Source: an uncultured Phenylobacterium sp. (GTDB lineage: Bacteria > Pseudomonadota > Alphaproteobacteria > Caulobacterales > Caulobacteraceae). Taken from it: a stretch of 15,453 nt of DNA. A program made the position numbers and the translations under genes. A model generated the notes under the pieces. That model had not been told where the DNA came from. It made no database searches and worked only from the letters and a program-made list of their open reading frames with translations. This document shows positions 1 through 6,772 of the stretch, one piece after another. Numbering within the stretch: position 1 is the stretch's first letter; every line of letters begins with the position of its first letter. Location: contig CAMFHW010000032.1 in assembly GCA_945952175.1 (NCBI GenBank), positions 1-15,453 on the forward strand, in the 5' to 3' direction.

Positions 1-51
1 AGCCTTGAATCACGCTTCGACCCAAACCGGAATCCCTAGAGTCCACAGATC

Positions 52-534
52 CTAGCGCGCCGCCGTCACCATCACCTCGACCAGCATCCCCGCCTTCCAG
101 AGCTGGGGCGAGTGCAGGCAGGCCCGCACCGGCGGATGGTCGGGGTCGACCCATTCGTTCCAGGCGGCGTTGTGCGCGGCGAAGTTGGCCATGTCCGTCA
201 GCCAGACCTGGGCGGTGATCAGCTTCGACTTGTCCGTGCCCGCCTTGGCCAGCAGCCGGTCGATCTGGGCCAGCACCAACCGCGTCTGCTGCCCGACATC
301 GCCCAGGGGCGCCGAGGCGTCGCCGCCGGCGGTGAACGGGGTCACCCCAGCCGTGTAGACCGTGTCGCCCCGCGCCACCGCATAGGCGATGCGCGGGATG
401 CCCGGCATGTCCTTCGGCGTCAGCTCGAAGCGCTCGATCGGCGTCTCCGACCGGGCCTGGCCCGCGGCGAGCGCGGCCGTGGGCGCGGCGGCCCCGGCAA
501 GCGCCGCCAGGGCGCGGCGTGAGAGTTCGGCCAT
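52..534 (-). CDS. RidA-like (YjgF/YER057c/UK114) protein with Tat-type signal
   Basis: A 160-residue protein when started at the ATG at 534. That start has GGGA six bases upstream and puts a twin-arginine segment (SRRALAAL, residues 5-12) directly at the N-terminus, followed by an Ala-rich stretch and a likely cleavage near ALAAG (about 21-25). The mature part is a Rid domain: YTAGVTP near 60-66 matches the family YTSGQxP strand, and the Arg of PPVRAC (137) and Glu of LVEVMV (153) align with the substrate-binding Arg and the conserved Glu of RidA. RidA enzymes hydrolyse reactive enamine/imine intermediates; export would place this one in the periplasm, where its substrate is unknown. Upstream in-frame ATGs at 546 and 630 are possible but have poorer ribosome sites. 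It follows amn by about 107 bases on the same strand and may share its transcript. The family is secure; the function is inferred. Confidence 0.85.
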   Translation of the reverse strand: MAELSRRALAALAGAAAPTAALAAGQARSETPIERFELTPKDMPGIPRIAYAVARGDTVYTAGVTPFTAGGDASAPLGDVGQQTRLVLAQIDRLLAKAGTDKSKLITAQVWLTDMANFAAHNAAWNEWVDPDHPPVRACLHSPQLWKAGMLVEVMVTAAR

Positions 535-641
535 GTCTCGTCCCATCCCGTTGAAGATGGGGCGAGCGTCGCGGAGGCGGCGATCGCGGTCCAATGCATA
601 GTCCTGAGCCGCGGCATCAGGATTCCGCATCGGGGCTCAGC

Positions 642-2090
642 TCATCGGAACGGCGGCTCGTCGAAGCTGCGGAGCTTGCGGCTGTGCAGTCGCGCACCCT
701 CTTCGCGGAGCAGGTCGACGGTGGCGAGCCCGATCTGCAGGTGCTGGCCGATCGCCCGTTCATAGAAGGCGTTGGCCTGGCCCGGCAGCTTGATCTCGCC
801 GTGCAGCGGCTTGTCCGACACGCAGAGCAGGGTCCCGTAGGGCACCCGGAAGCGGTAGCCCTGGGTGGCGATCGTGGCGCTCTCCATGTCGATGCCCACC
901 GCCCGCGACTGGTTGAACCGCAGGGCGCTGGCCGTGAACTTGAGCTCCCAGTTGCGGTCGTCGGTGGTGATCACCGTGCCGGTCCGCATCCGCCGCTTCA
1001 GCATCTCGCCGGACTCGCCGGTCACCTGCTCGGCCGCGCGGCCCAGGGCGACCTGCACCTCGGCGATCGGCGGGATCGGGATCTCCAGCGGCAGGATGCC
1101 GTCCATCACGTGGTCGTCGCGCAGATAGGCGTGGGCCAGCACGTAGTCGCCGATGGTCTGCGACCCCCGCAGTCCGCCGCAGTGGCCGATCATCAGCCAG
1201 GCCTGGGGCCGCAGCACCGCCAGGTGGTCGGTGATGGTCTTGGCGTTGGAGGGGCCGACCCCGATATTGACCAGGGTGATGCCCCGCCGGCCCGGCGCCA
1301 TCAGGTGGTAGGCCGGCATCTGGTGCTTGCGCCACGGCCCGTCATTGATCGCCTGTTCGGGATTGGGCGTGTCGGCCGTCACCACGATCCGGCCAGGCGC
1401 CGAAAGCGCCGTATAGGGTCCGCCCGCCTTGAGCTGCTCACAGCCCCAGCGCACGAACTCGTCCACATAGCGGTGGTAGTTGGTGAACAGGATGAACTGC
1501 TGGGTGTGCTCGGCCGGGGCGCCCGTGTAGTGCGCCAGACGCGCCAGGGAGAAGTCGGTTCTGAGGCCGTCGAACAGGGCCAGCGGCCGCGCGCCCTCCG
1601 CCGGCGTCCAGAGGCCGTCGGCGATCTCGTCGCCGATGAAGGCGAGCTCGGTGGTCGGGAAGTGGCGGGCGATGTCCGCCGAGCCGACATCGGCCATGGC
1701 CAGGTCGACGGCGCCGTCCAGCACGTAGGGGAACGGGATCTCCTGGGTCGAACGACCGACCTCGACCTTCACGTCGAAGTCGCTCATCAGGAGGCTGATC
1801 TGCTCCAGCAGATAGTCGCCGAACAGGTCGGGCCGGGTCACCGTCACCGCATAGTCGCCGGGCGCGGCCAGGCGGGCATAGGCCCGCGACAGGCGCGGGA
1901 AGCCCTGGCCGGGCGGCCAGGTCAGCCTCAGTTCCGGATAGACATAGGCGCCGCCCGCGCGGACCGACGGGTCGGGCGGAGGACCGCCGGCCAGGAAGAT
2001 CTTGAGGGCTTCGCGAAGGGCCTCGACCGAGGTCCGGTATTCGTCATTGAGCCGCGCCAGGATGGCGGCTGCGTCTTTTTCCACTGTCAT
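642..2090 (-). CDS. amn: AMP nucleosidase
   Basis: A 482-residue cytosolic enzyme that hydrolyses AMP to adenine and ribose 5-phosphate, helping to control the adenylate pool. The length from the ATG at 2090 fits the E. coli enzyme (about 484). The N-terminal AMP-nucleosidase-specific domain spans roughly 1-180. The nucleoside-phosphorylase-like catalytic domain follows: VNIGVGPSNAKT (274-285), MIGHCGGLRGSQ (300-311), DMESATIATQGYRFRVPYGT (401-420) and CVSDKPLHGEIKLPG (423-437). Asp426 lies at the position of the conserved catalytic acid. An upstream in-frame start at 2162 would add 24 residues without family similarity. It is divergent from the symporter gene, with about 200 bases between their starts. 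The RidA-like gene follows on the same strand. Nothing looks degraded. Confidence 0.96.
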   Translation of the reverse strand: MTVEKDAAAILARLNDEYRTSVEALREALKIFLAGGPPPDPSVRAGGAYVYPELRLTWPPGQGFPRLSRAYARLAAPGDYAVTVTRPDLFGDYLLEQISLLMSDFDVKVEVGRSTQEIPFPYVLDGAVDLAMADVGSADIARHFPTTELAFIGDEIADGLWTPAEGARPLALFDGLRTDFSLARLAHYTGAPAEHTQQFILFTNYHRYVDEFVRWGCEQLKAGGPYTALSAPGRIVVTADTPNPEQAINDGPWRKHQMPAYHLMAPGRRGITLVNIGVGPSNAKTITDHLAVLRPQAWLMIGHCGGLRGSQTIGDYVLAHAYLRDDHVMDGILPLEIPIPPIAEVQVALGRAAEQVTGESGEMLKRRMRTGTVITTDDRNWELKFTASALRFNQSRAVGIDMESATIATQGYRFRVPYGTLLCVSDKPLHGEIKLPGQANAFYERAIGQHLQIGLATVDLLREEGARLHSRKLRSFDEPPFR

Positions 2091-2212
2091 CAGGCAGCTT
2101 ATAGCGCCGCTCGGCGAAGGTTTCGAGATGCGGCCTTGAACCTCGCCCCTACGCGCCAGCATTCAACCGGACACCCAATCGCCGCGCGCAAAACCATGCC
2201 GCGCCGCCGCCG

Positions 2213-2224
2213 CCATGCGCATGG
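2213..2224. repeat. 12-bp perfect palindrome upstream of symporter gene
   Basis: CCATGCGCATGG is a perfect palindrome in the divergent amn/symporter interval, about 65 bases upstream of the symporter ATG. It could be an operator, but the surroundings are rich in GCC repeats, so chance is also plausible. No regulator is assigned. Confidence 0.3.
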
Positions 2225-2288
2225 GATGGACGGCGGGACCATTCCCGGCGACAAAGGCCGGCTTCGTAAACCGTCCTCGGGGGACTGA

Positions 2289-3539
2289 ATGAACCGCCTG
2301 TTCACCGCCTTCATCGTCGGCGCCATGGTTCTGGGCGTCGGCGTCGGGTGGGTTCTGAACCAGTCCCTCGCCCCGACCGACGCCAAGGCCTGGGCAGACA
2401 ACCTGTCGATCATCACCGACCTGTTCCTGCGGCTGATCAAGATGATCATCGCGCCCCTGGTCTTCTCGACCCTGGTGGCCGGCATCGCCCACATGGAGGA
2501 CGCCGCCAGCATCGGCCGGGTGGGCCTGAAGACCATGTTCTGGTTCATCTCGGCCTCGATCATCTCGCTCACCATCGGGCTGCTGATGGTCCATTGGCTG
2601 CAGCCCGGCGCAGGCCTGTCCCTGCCCAACCCGACCGACGCGGCCAAGGGCTCGGGCCTGGAGGTCGCCAAGTTCACCCTGAAGGAGTTCGTCACCCATC
2701 TGGTGCCGAAGTCGATCGTCGAGGCCATGGCCAACAACGAGATCCTGCAGATCGTGGTGTTCTCGGTCTTCGTCGGCACCGCCGTCTCGGCGCTGGAAGA
2801 CCGCGCGCCGGCCGTGACCCAGCTGGTCGACCAGATCGCCCGCATCATGCTGAAGGTGACGGGCTATGTGATGCGCACCGCGCCCTTCGCCATCTTCGCC
2901 GCGCTCGCCTCCACCGTGGCCACCCAGGGCATCGCCATCATCGGCACCTACGCCAAGTTCGTCGGCGGCTTCTACCTGTCGCTGGGCGTGCTCTGGACCC
3001 TGCTGACCGTGGCCCTGATCCTGGTGGTCGGCGCGCGGGGCCTGAAGCTCCTGGGCGCGATCCGCCAGCCGGCCCTGCTCGCCTTCTCCACCGCCTCCTC
3101 GGAAGCCGCCTATCCGCGCACCCTGGAGGAGTTGCAGAAGTGGGGCGTCTCGCGTCGCGTGGCGAGCTTCGTCCTGCCGCTGGGCTACTCGTTCAATCTG
3201 GACGGGTCGATGATGTACTGCACCTTCGCGACCCTGTTCATCGCCCAGGCCTACGGCATCCAGCTCACCATCGCCCAGCAGATCACCATGCTGGCGCTGC
3301 TGATGATCACCTCGAAGGGCATGGCCGGCGTGCCCCGCGCCTCGCTGGTGGTGATCGCCGCCACCCTCACCTACTTCAAGCTGCCCGAGGCGGGCCTGCT
3401 GCTGATCCTCGCCGTCGACCATCTGCTCGACATGGGCCGCTCGGCCACCAACGTGGTCGGCAACTCGGTCGCCGCCGCCGTCGTCGCCCGCTGGGAAAAC
3501 CAGATCGAGGAGCCGCAGGCCGAACCGCAAACCGCTTAG
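2289..3539 (+). CDS. Dicarboxylate/amino acid:cation symporter (DAACS, SLC1 family)
   Basis: A 416-residue inner-membrane transporter of the GltP/DctA family, which imports acidic amino acids or C4-dicarboxylates with Na+ or H+. Seen: hydrophobic segments from residue 5 on; the Ser-rich hairpin-1 motif FSTASSEAAYP (266-276); NLDGSMMY (303-310), the family cation-site strand; hairpin 2 around SKGMAGVPRAS (342-352); and the last helix DMGRSATNVVGN (381-392). Asp381 and Arg384 align with the amino-group and carboxylate-binding residues of the GltPh glutamate/aspartate transporters. DctA proteins usually lack that Asp, so an amino acid substrate is favoured over succinate (inference). The ATG at 2289 follows GGGGGA five bases upstream. 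Full length, with no disruption. A small lipoprotein-like ORF begins four bases after the stop. Confidence 0.93.
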   Translation: MNRLFTAFIVGAMVLGVGVGWVLNQSLAPTDAKAWADNLSIITDLFLRLIKMIIAPLVFSTLVAGIAHMEDAASIGRVGLKTMFWFISASIISLTIGLLMVHWLQPGAGLSLPNPTDAAKGSGLEVAKFTLKEFVTHLVPKSIVEAMANNEILQIVVFSVFVGTAVSALEDRAPAVTQLVDQIARIMLKVTGYVMRTAPFAIFAALASTVATQGIAIIGTYAKFVGGFYLSLGVLWTLLTVALILVVGARGLKLLGAIRQPALLAFSTASSEAAYPRTLEELQKWGVSRRVASFVLPLGYSFNLDGSMMYCTFATLFIAQAYGIQLTIAQQITMLALLMITSKGMAGVPRASLVVIAATLTYFKLPEAGLLLILAVDHLLDMGRSATNVVGNSVAAAVVARWENQIEEPQAEPQTA

Positions 3540-3543
3540 CGCT

Positions 3544-3849
3544 ATGGCCTCACGGACTTCGGCGGCGCTGGGTTTGATCCTTGCCGGCTTCCTGGCGACG
3601 TGTGGTCCAGCGCCGCATCCCGTGCGCACCGAAGCAGAGGCCCTGGCCGTAGCGCGGAAAGCACTTGCCGACACAGGGGACGCGCAGGCGGCGCTGACAG
3701 CGCGCCACGTCGGCGAACAATGGTCCGTTTCCACGCCGCGAAGACCTGAACGAGGCGGGTGGGGCCAAACGGTCGTCAGCATTGATGGCCGTACTGGCAA
3801 AGCAGCCGTGAGCTTCTTTCAGGAAGTGACCATCAACGAACCGCTCTAG
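3544..3849 (+). CDS. Small putative lipoprotein, possibly NTF2-immunity-like
   Basis: A 101-residue ORF starting four bases after the symporter stop, with no clear Shine-Dalgarno, so translation would rely on coupling. The N-terminus is a hydrophobic signal followed by LATC (17-20), a lipobox-like site with an atypical Thr before Cys20. The remainder has an EAEALAVARKAL helix (30-41), a conserved-looking QW.V strand (59-62), and a GG...VVSIDGRTGK segment (71-86). This helix, Trp strand and DG turn pattern resembles the small NTF2-like immunity family (PF15631) or a PepSY-like fold, but the match is by eye only. Codon choice is less GC-biased than in the neighbours, which may mean recent acquisition or weak expression. 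Product location would be the envelope; function unknown. Confidence 0.6.
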   Translation: MASRTSAALGLILAGFLATCGPAPHPVRTEAEALAVARKALADTGDAQAALTARHVGEQWSVSTPRRPERGGWGQTVVSIDGRTGKAAVSFFQEVTINEPL

Positions 3850-3899
3850 CGTTCATTGGAATGCGAAACTCGGCTTACCGCGAATTCACGCAAGCGCGG

Positions 3900-3928
3900 C
3901 TTCATCGGTTTCGGAGAGTCCCCCATAT
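3900..3928 (+). promoter_or_regulatory. Candidate sigma-32 (RpoH) promoter of htpX
   Basis: CCCCATAT at 3921-3928 matches the heat-shock sigma factor -10 consensus CCCCATNT exactly. A weak -35, CTTCATC (3900-3906, consensus CTTGAAA), sits 14 bases upstream, the usual spacing. Transcription would begin near 3935, giving a leader of about 35 nt before htpX. HtpX is a known heat/envelope-stress gene in other bacteria, which supports the call. The -35 mismatch is the weak point. The -10 also lies in a short inverted repeat, CCCCCA-TAT-TGGGGG (3920-3934). Confidence 0.55.
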
Positions 3929-3969
3929 TGGGGGGCGTAACCCGTTATCCGAACCCCCGGCCGGAGACC

Positions 3970-4905
3970 ATGCGTAACCACCTTCGTACCTTCACCCTGC
4001 TCGCCGCCATGACCGCCCTGTTCGTGGGTGTCGGCTATCTGATCGGGGGGCCGGCCGGCATGGCCGTGGCCTTCCTGCTGGGCGCGGGCATGAACCTGAT
4101 CAGCTACTGGAACGCCGACAAGATCGTGCTCTCCATGTACCGGGCCCAGCCGGTCGACGAGAGCCATCCCGAGCCCCTGATCCGCAACTTCGCCACCGAC
4201 GTCCAGGACCTGGCCGCCCGCGCCGGCCTGCCGCCGCCGAAAGTCTATGTGATCGACCAGGACCAGCCGAACGCCTTCGCCACCGGCCGCGATCCGGAGC
4301 ACGCCGCCGTGGCCGCCACGCGCGGCCTGCTGATGGCGCTCGACCGGCGCGAGATCCGCGGCGTCATGGCCCACGAGCTGGCCCACGTGAAGCACCGCGA
4401 CACGCTGACCATGACGGTCACCGCCACCATCGCCGGCGCCATCTCGGCCCTGGCCAACATCGCCTTCTTCTTCGGCGGCGGCCGCGACCGGCCAGGCGGC
4501 GTGATTGGCTCGATCATCCTGGCGATCCTGGCGCCTATCGCCGCGGCCTTGGTGCAGATGGCGATCAGCCGCGGCCGCGAATACGAGGCCGACCGTGGCG
4601 GCGCCGAGATCAGCGGCGACCCCCAGGCGCTGGCCAGCGCCCTGCGCAAGATCGAGGCCTATGCGCACGGCATTCCGAACTACGACGCCGAGCGCAATCC
4701 GGCCACGAGCCACATGTTCATCATCAACCCGCTGTCGGGCGAGGGCGCGGACAACCTGTTCTCGACCCACCCGTCGACCGACAACCGCGTCGCGGCCCTG
4801 ATGAAGATGGATGGCGGCCAGGCCTTCGTCGCGCCGGGGCCACAGCGCCACGCCCCCGGCCCCTGGGACGAGCCGGAGCCCGCGCCGCGGGGGCCCTGGG
4901 GGTAA
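3970..4905 (+). CDS. htpX: Membrane zinc metalloprotease HtpX (M48)
   Basis: A 311-residue inner-membrane endopeptidase that degrades misfolded membrane proteins under heat or envelope stress. Two N-terminal hydrophobic segments (about 6-25 and 29-47) precede a cytosolic catalytic domain with HELAH (135-139), two zinc-binding His and the catalytic Glu136. The third zinc ligand lies in RGREYEAD, probably Glu204. Two further hydrophobic stretches lie near 150-170 and 178-198. The ATG at 3970 has GGAG four bases upstream; an in-frame start at 3856 would add 38 residues with no family match and would run through the promoter. The Pro-rich tail (286-311) is a lineage-type extension beyond the E. 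coli length of 293. The gene converges on nrdB, with a hairpin between them. Confidence 0.96.
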   Translation: MRNHLRTFTLLAAMTALFVGVGYLIGGPAGMAVAFLLGAGMNLISYWNADKIVLSMYRAQPVDESHPEPLIRNFATDVQDLAARAGLPPPKVYVIDQDQPNAFATGRDPEHAAVAATRGLLMALDRREIRGVMAHELAHVKHRDTLTMTVTATIAGAISALANIAFFFGGGRDRPGGVIGSIILAILAPIAAALVQMAISRGREYEADRGGAEISGDPQALASALRKIEAYAHGIPNYDAERNPATSHMFIINPLSGEGADNLFSTHPSTDNRVAALMKMDGGQAFVAPGPQRHAPGPWDEPEPAPRGPWG

Positions 4906-4913
4906 ATCTCTAG

Positions 4914-4934
4914 CCCTCTCCCCCTGGGAGAGGG
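4914..4934. terminator. Hairpin between convergent htpX and nrdB
   Basis: CCCTCTCCC (4914-4922) pairs perfectly with GGGAGAGGG (4926-4934) across a three-base loop, nine GC-rich pairs. There is no clear T-run on either side. It sits in the 40-base gap between two converging genes, where a bidirectional terminator is expected. The arm and the following GGGTGAGGG resemble a dispersed short repeat that recurs in many proteobacterial genomes; a related hairpin occurs at 12335-12362. Confidence 0.6.
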
Positions 4935-4945
4935 TTGGGTGAGGG

Positions 4946-5980
4946 CTACTCCGCCGGCAGGGTGTTCTCGGCGCGCTTGGCCAGCATCTTGTCGAACTCG
5001 CCCCAGACGCCGGTCTCGCCGTGCCACTGGCCCTTGGTCGCGGCCTTGGAATATTCGGTCGAGCGGGCCTCGAAGAAGTTGGCGTGCTCCACGCCCGACA
5101 GCATCGACTGCAGCCAGGGCAGCGGGTTCTCCTTCACGCCATAGACTTCCGGCAGCTGCAGCTGGCGCAGCCGCCAGTCGGCGATGAAGCGGATATAGGC
5201 CTTGATGTCCTCGGGCGTCATGCCCTGCACCTCGCCGGCGTTGAACGCCAGGTCGATGAACTTGTCCTCCAGCCCGACCACGGTCTTGCAGCAGTCGACG
5301 ATGTCGTCCGCCACCGCCTTGGTCACCGCGCCCGTCTCCTTGTTGAAGGCGTGGTAGAGCTTGATGATCCCCTCGCAGTGCAGGCTCTCGTCCCGCACCG
5401 ACCAGCTGACGATCTGGCCCATGCCCTTCATCTTGTTGTGGCGCGGGAAGTTCATCAGCATGGCGAAGCTGGCGAACAGCTGCAGGCCCTCGGTGAAGCC
5501 GCCGAACATGGCCAGCGTGCGGGCGATGTCGGCGTTCGATTCGACGCCGAACTTCTGCATGTAGTCGTGCTTGTCGCGCATCTCCTGGTAATCCAGGAAG
5601 GCCGTGAACTCGCTGTCCGGCATGCCGATCGTCTCGAGCAGCAGGGCGTAGGCGGCGATGTGGATCGTCTCCATGTTGGAGAACGAGGCCAGCATCATCT
5701 TCACCTCGGTGGGTTTGAAGACGCGGCTGTAGCGCTCCATGTAGTTGTCGTTCACTTCCACATCCGACTGGGTGAAGAAGCGGAAGATCTGGGTGAGCAG
5801 GTTGCGCTCGCGGTCGTTGAGCTTGGCGGCCCAGTCCTTCAGGTCCTCGCCGAGCGGCACCTCCTCCGGCATCCAGTGGACCTGCTGCTGCTTCTTCCAG
5901 AACTCGTAGGCCCACGGATACCGGAACGGCTTGTAGGCGTAGGAGGGGGTGAGCAGGCCGGGCAGGGACGGAACGGGCAC
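4946..5980 (-). CDS. nrdB: Class Ia ribonucleotide reductase, beta (radical) subunit
   Basis: A 344-residue cytosolic ferritin-like protein that houses the di-iron/tyrosyl radical cofactor and passes the radical to NrdA for reduction of ribonucleotides to deoxyribonucleotides. All ligands are readable: Asp73 (QSD), Glu104 and His107 (ETIH), Glu164 (FTEG), Glu198 and His201 (DESLH). Tyr111, in the E-x2-H-x3-Y pattern, is the radical Tyr, which argues for class Ia rather than the Tyr-less Ic. The C-terminal tail after 325 is the usual NrdA-docking tail. The start codon is GTG at 5980, with GGAAAG about ten bases upstream. There is no N-terminal ATP-cone. It has its own promoter with paired NrdR-like boxes (6049-6095) and is not adjacent to nrdA, which lies 1.8 kb away. 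Confidence 0.97.
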   Translation of the reverse strand: MPVPSLPGLLTPSYAYKPFRYPWAYEFWKKQQQVHWMPEEVPLGEDLKDWAAKLNDRERNLLTQIFRFFTQSDVEVNDNYMERYSRVFKPTEVKMMLASFSNMETIHIAAYALLLETIGMPDSEFTAFLDYQEMRDKHDYMQKFGVESNADIARTLAMFGGFTEGLQLFASFAMLMNFPRHNKMKGMGQIVSWSVRDESLHCEGIIKLYHAFNKETGAVTKAVADDIVDCCKTVVGLEDKFIDLAFNAGEVQGMTPEDIKAYIRFIADWRLRQLQLPEVYGVKENPLPWLQSMLSGVEHANFFEARSTEYSKAATKGQWHGETGVWGEFDKMLAKRAENTLPAE

Positions 5981-6030
5981 GGGCGGACTTTCCAGCGTTT
6001 GGAATCGGCGGTTGGACGATTAACGAAACA

Positions 6031-6054
6031 ATTCTAGCCATCGTTCGCCGACAA
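6031..6054 (-). promoter_or_regulatory. Candidate nrdB promoter
   Basis: On the minus strand, GCTAGAAT at 6038-6031 fits the Caulobacter-type -10 GCTANAWC in its core. TTGTCG (6054-6049) is a -35 candidate, 12 bases from TAGAAT, which is somewhat short. Transcription would start near 6024, about 44 bases before the GTG. The -35 overlaps the proximal NrdR-like box, a fitting place for repression. Confidence 0.45.
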
Positions 6055-6095
6055 CATCTAGCGACGAGTTAACGCAGGCCCCCAACATGTTGTTG
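6049..6095 (-). promoter_or_regulatory. Tandem NrdR-like boxes upstream of nrdB
   Basis: Two 16-mers, 6049-6064 (core ACAACATCTAG) and 6080-6095 (core CAACATGTTG), both match the key NrdR-box positions C-W-A-n-A-T-n-T-W-G of the consensus ACACWATATATWGTGT (10 of 16 overall each). Their centres, 6056.5 and 6087.5, are 31 bp apart, about three helical turns, the spacing known for paired NrdR sites. NrdR is the ATP/dATP-sensing repressor of ribonucleotide reductase genes. The sites are seen; the regulator is inferred and is not encoded in this window. Confidence 0.65.
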
Positions 6096-6112
6096 ATCGA
6101 CCGGTGGACAAA

Positions 6113-6769
6113 ATGAACGAGCCCCTCACCCTCTACGGCGCGAAAGGCTCCGGGGCCGTGGCGGTCGAGGCCGCCCTGACCCTGATCGGGCGACCCTACA
6201 CCCTGATCGACGTGTTCGACTGGAGCGGCGACCCGCGCGACGGAGAAAAGGTGCTGGCCGCCAATCCGATGCGCCAGGTGCCGGCGCTGGTCTTGCCGGA
6301 TGGCGAGATTCTCACCGAGAGCGCCGCCATCATGACCTGGCTGGCCGAGCAGCATCCGGACGCCAGGCTCGCCCCGCCGCCGGGATCGCCCGGCCGCGCC
6401 CGGTTCCTGCGCTGGATGGCCTATGTCTCCTCGGCGATCTACTCGCTCTATTGGGTGAAGGACGAGCCCGCCCGGCTGGTCCCAGATCCCGCCGCCCAGC
6501 CGGCCCTGGTTGAGCGGACCCACGACCGCATCGCCGACTGCTGGCGGATGATGGGCGAACAGATCACGCCGGGCGCCTACATCCTCGGCGACGAGCTTTC
6601 GGTGCTCGACCTCTATGTGGCCGTGGTCTCCCGCTTCCGGCCGCGCCGCAAACGCCTCTACGCCGTCGCGCCCAATCTCGAAGGCCCTGTCCGCCGCGTC
6701 GACGCCGACCCGCGGCTCCAGGCCCTGTGGGCGGCGCGCATGCCGTTCGGGGAAGGTTGGGAGGGCTGA
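6113..6769 (+). CDS. Glutathione S-transferase family protein
   Basis: A 218-residue cytosolic protein with GST architecture: an N-terminal thioredoxin-like domain (about 4-80) with LYGAKGSGA at the start, the cis-Pro motif VPAL (Val56-Pro57) and the glutathione-binding ESAAI (Glu69-Ser70), then an all-helical C-terminal domain with the family-type DELSVLDLYVA segment. Ser13 is a possible catalytic residue. The substrate cannot be told. The ATG at 6113 has GGTGG six bases upstream; an in-frame GTG at 6104 is the alternative. It is divergent from nrdB, so its promoter region overlaps the NrdR-like boxes, and its 3' end comes within three bases of the convergent beta-barrel gene. It is intact. 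Confidence 0.9.
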   Translation: MNEPLTLYGAKGSGAVAVEAALTLIGRPYTLIDVFDWSGDPRDGEKVLAANPMRQVPALVLPDGEILTESAAIMTWLAEQHPDARLAPPPGSPGRARFLRWMAYVSSAIYSLYWVKDEPARLVPDPAAQPALVERTHDRIADCWRMMGEQITPGAYILGDELSVLDLYVAVVSRFRPRRKRLYAVAPNLEGPVRRVDADPRLQALWAARMPFGEGWEG

Positions 6770-6772
6770 GCC

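Noticed and set aside
1..51. Left edge of the window
   Set aside because: No gene, hairpin or motif stands out; only the downstream flank of the RidA-like gene.
2136..2166. TTGAAC with a distant CATTCA as a symporter promoter
   Set aside because: -10 is poor and spacing is marginal; not distinguishable from chance.
642..2288. Long open frame on the plus strand opposite amn
   Set aside because: Low-complexity, His/Arg/Gly-rich translation typical of an antisense frame in GC-rich DNA; amn on the other strand has full family motifs.
2163..3800. Long open frame on the minus strand opposite the symporter
   Set aside because: Composition typical of an antisense shadow (Gly/Asp/Gln/His-rich, no motif), while the symporter frame is intact.
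6058..6073. CtrA-like CTAG-N7-TTAAC upstream of nrdB
   Set aside because: Only 6 of 8 half-site bases match; too degenerate to list as a site.
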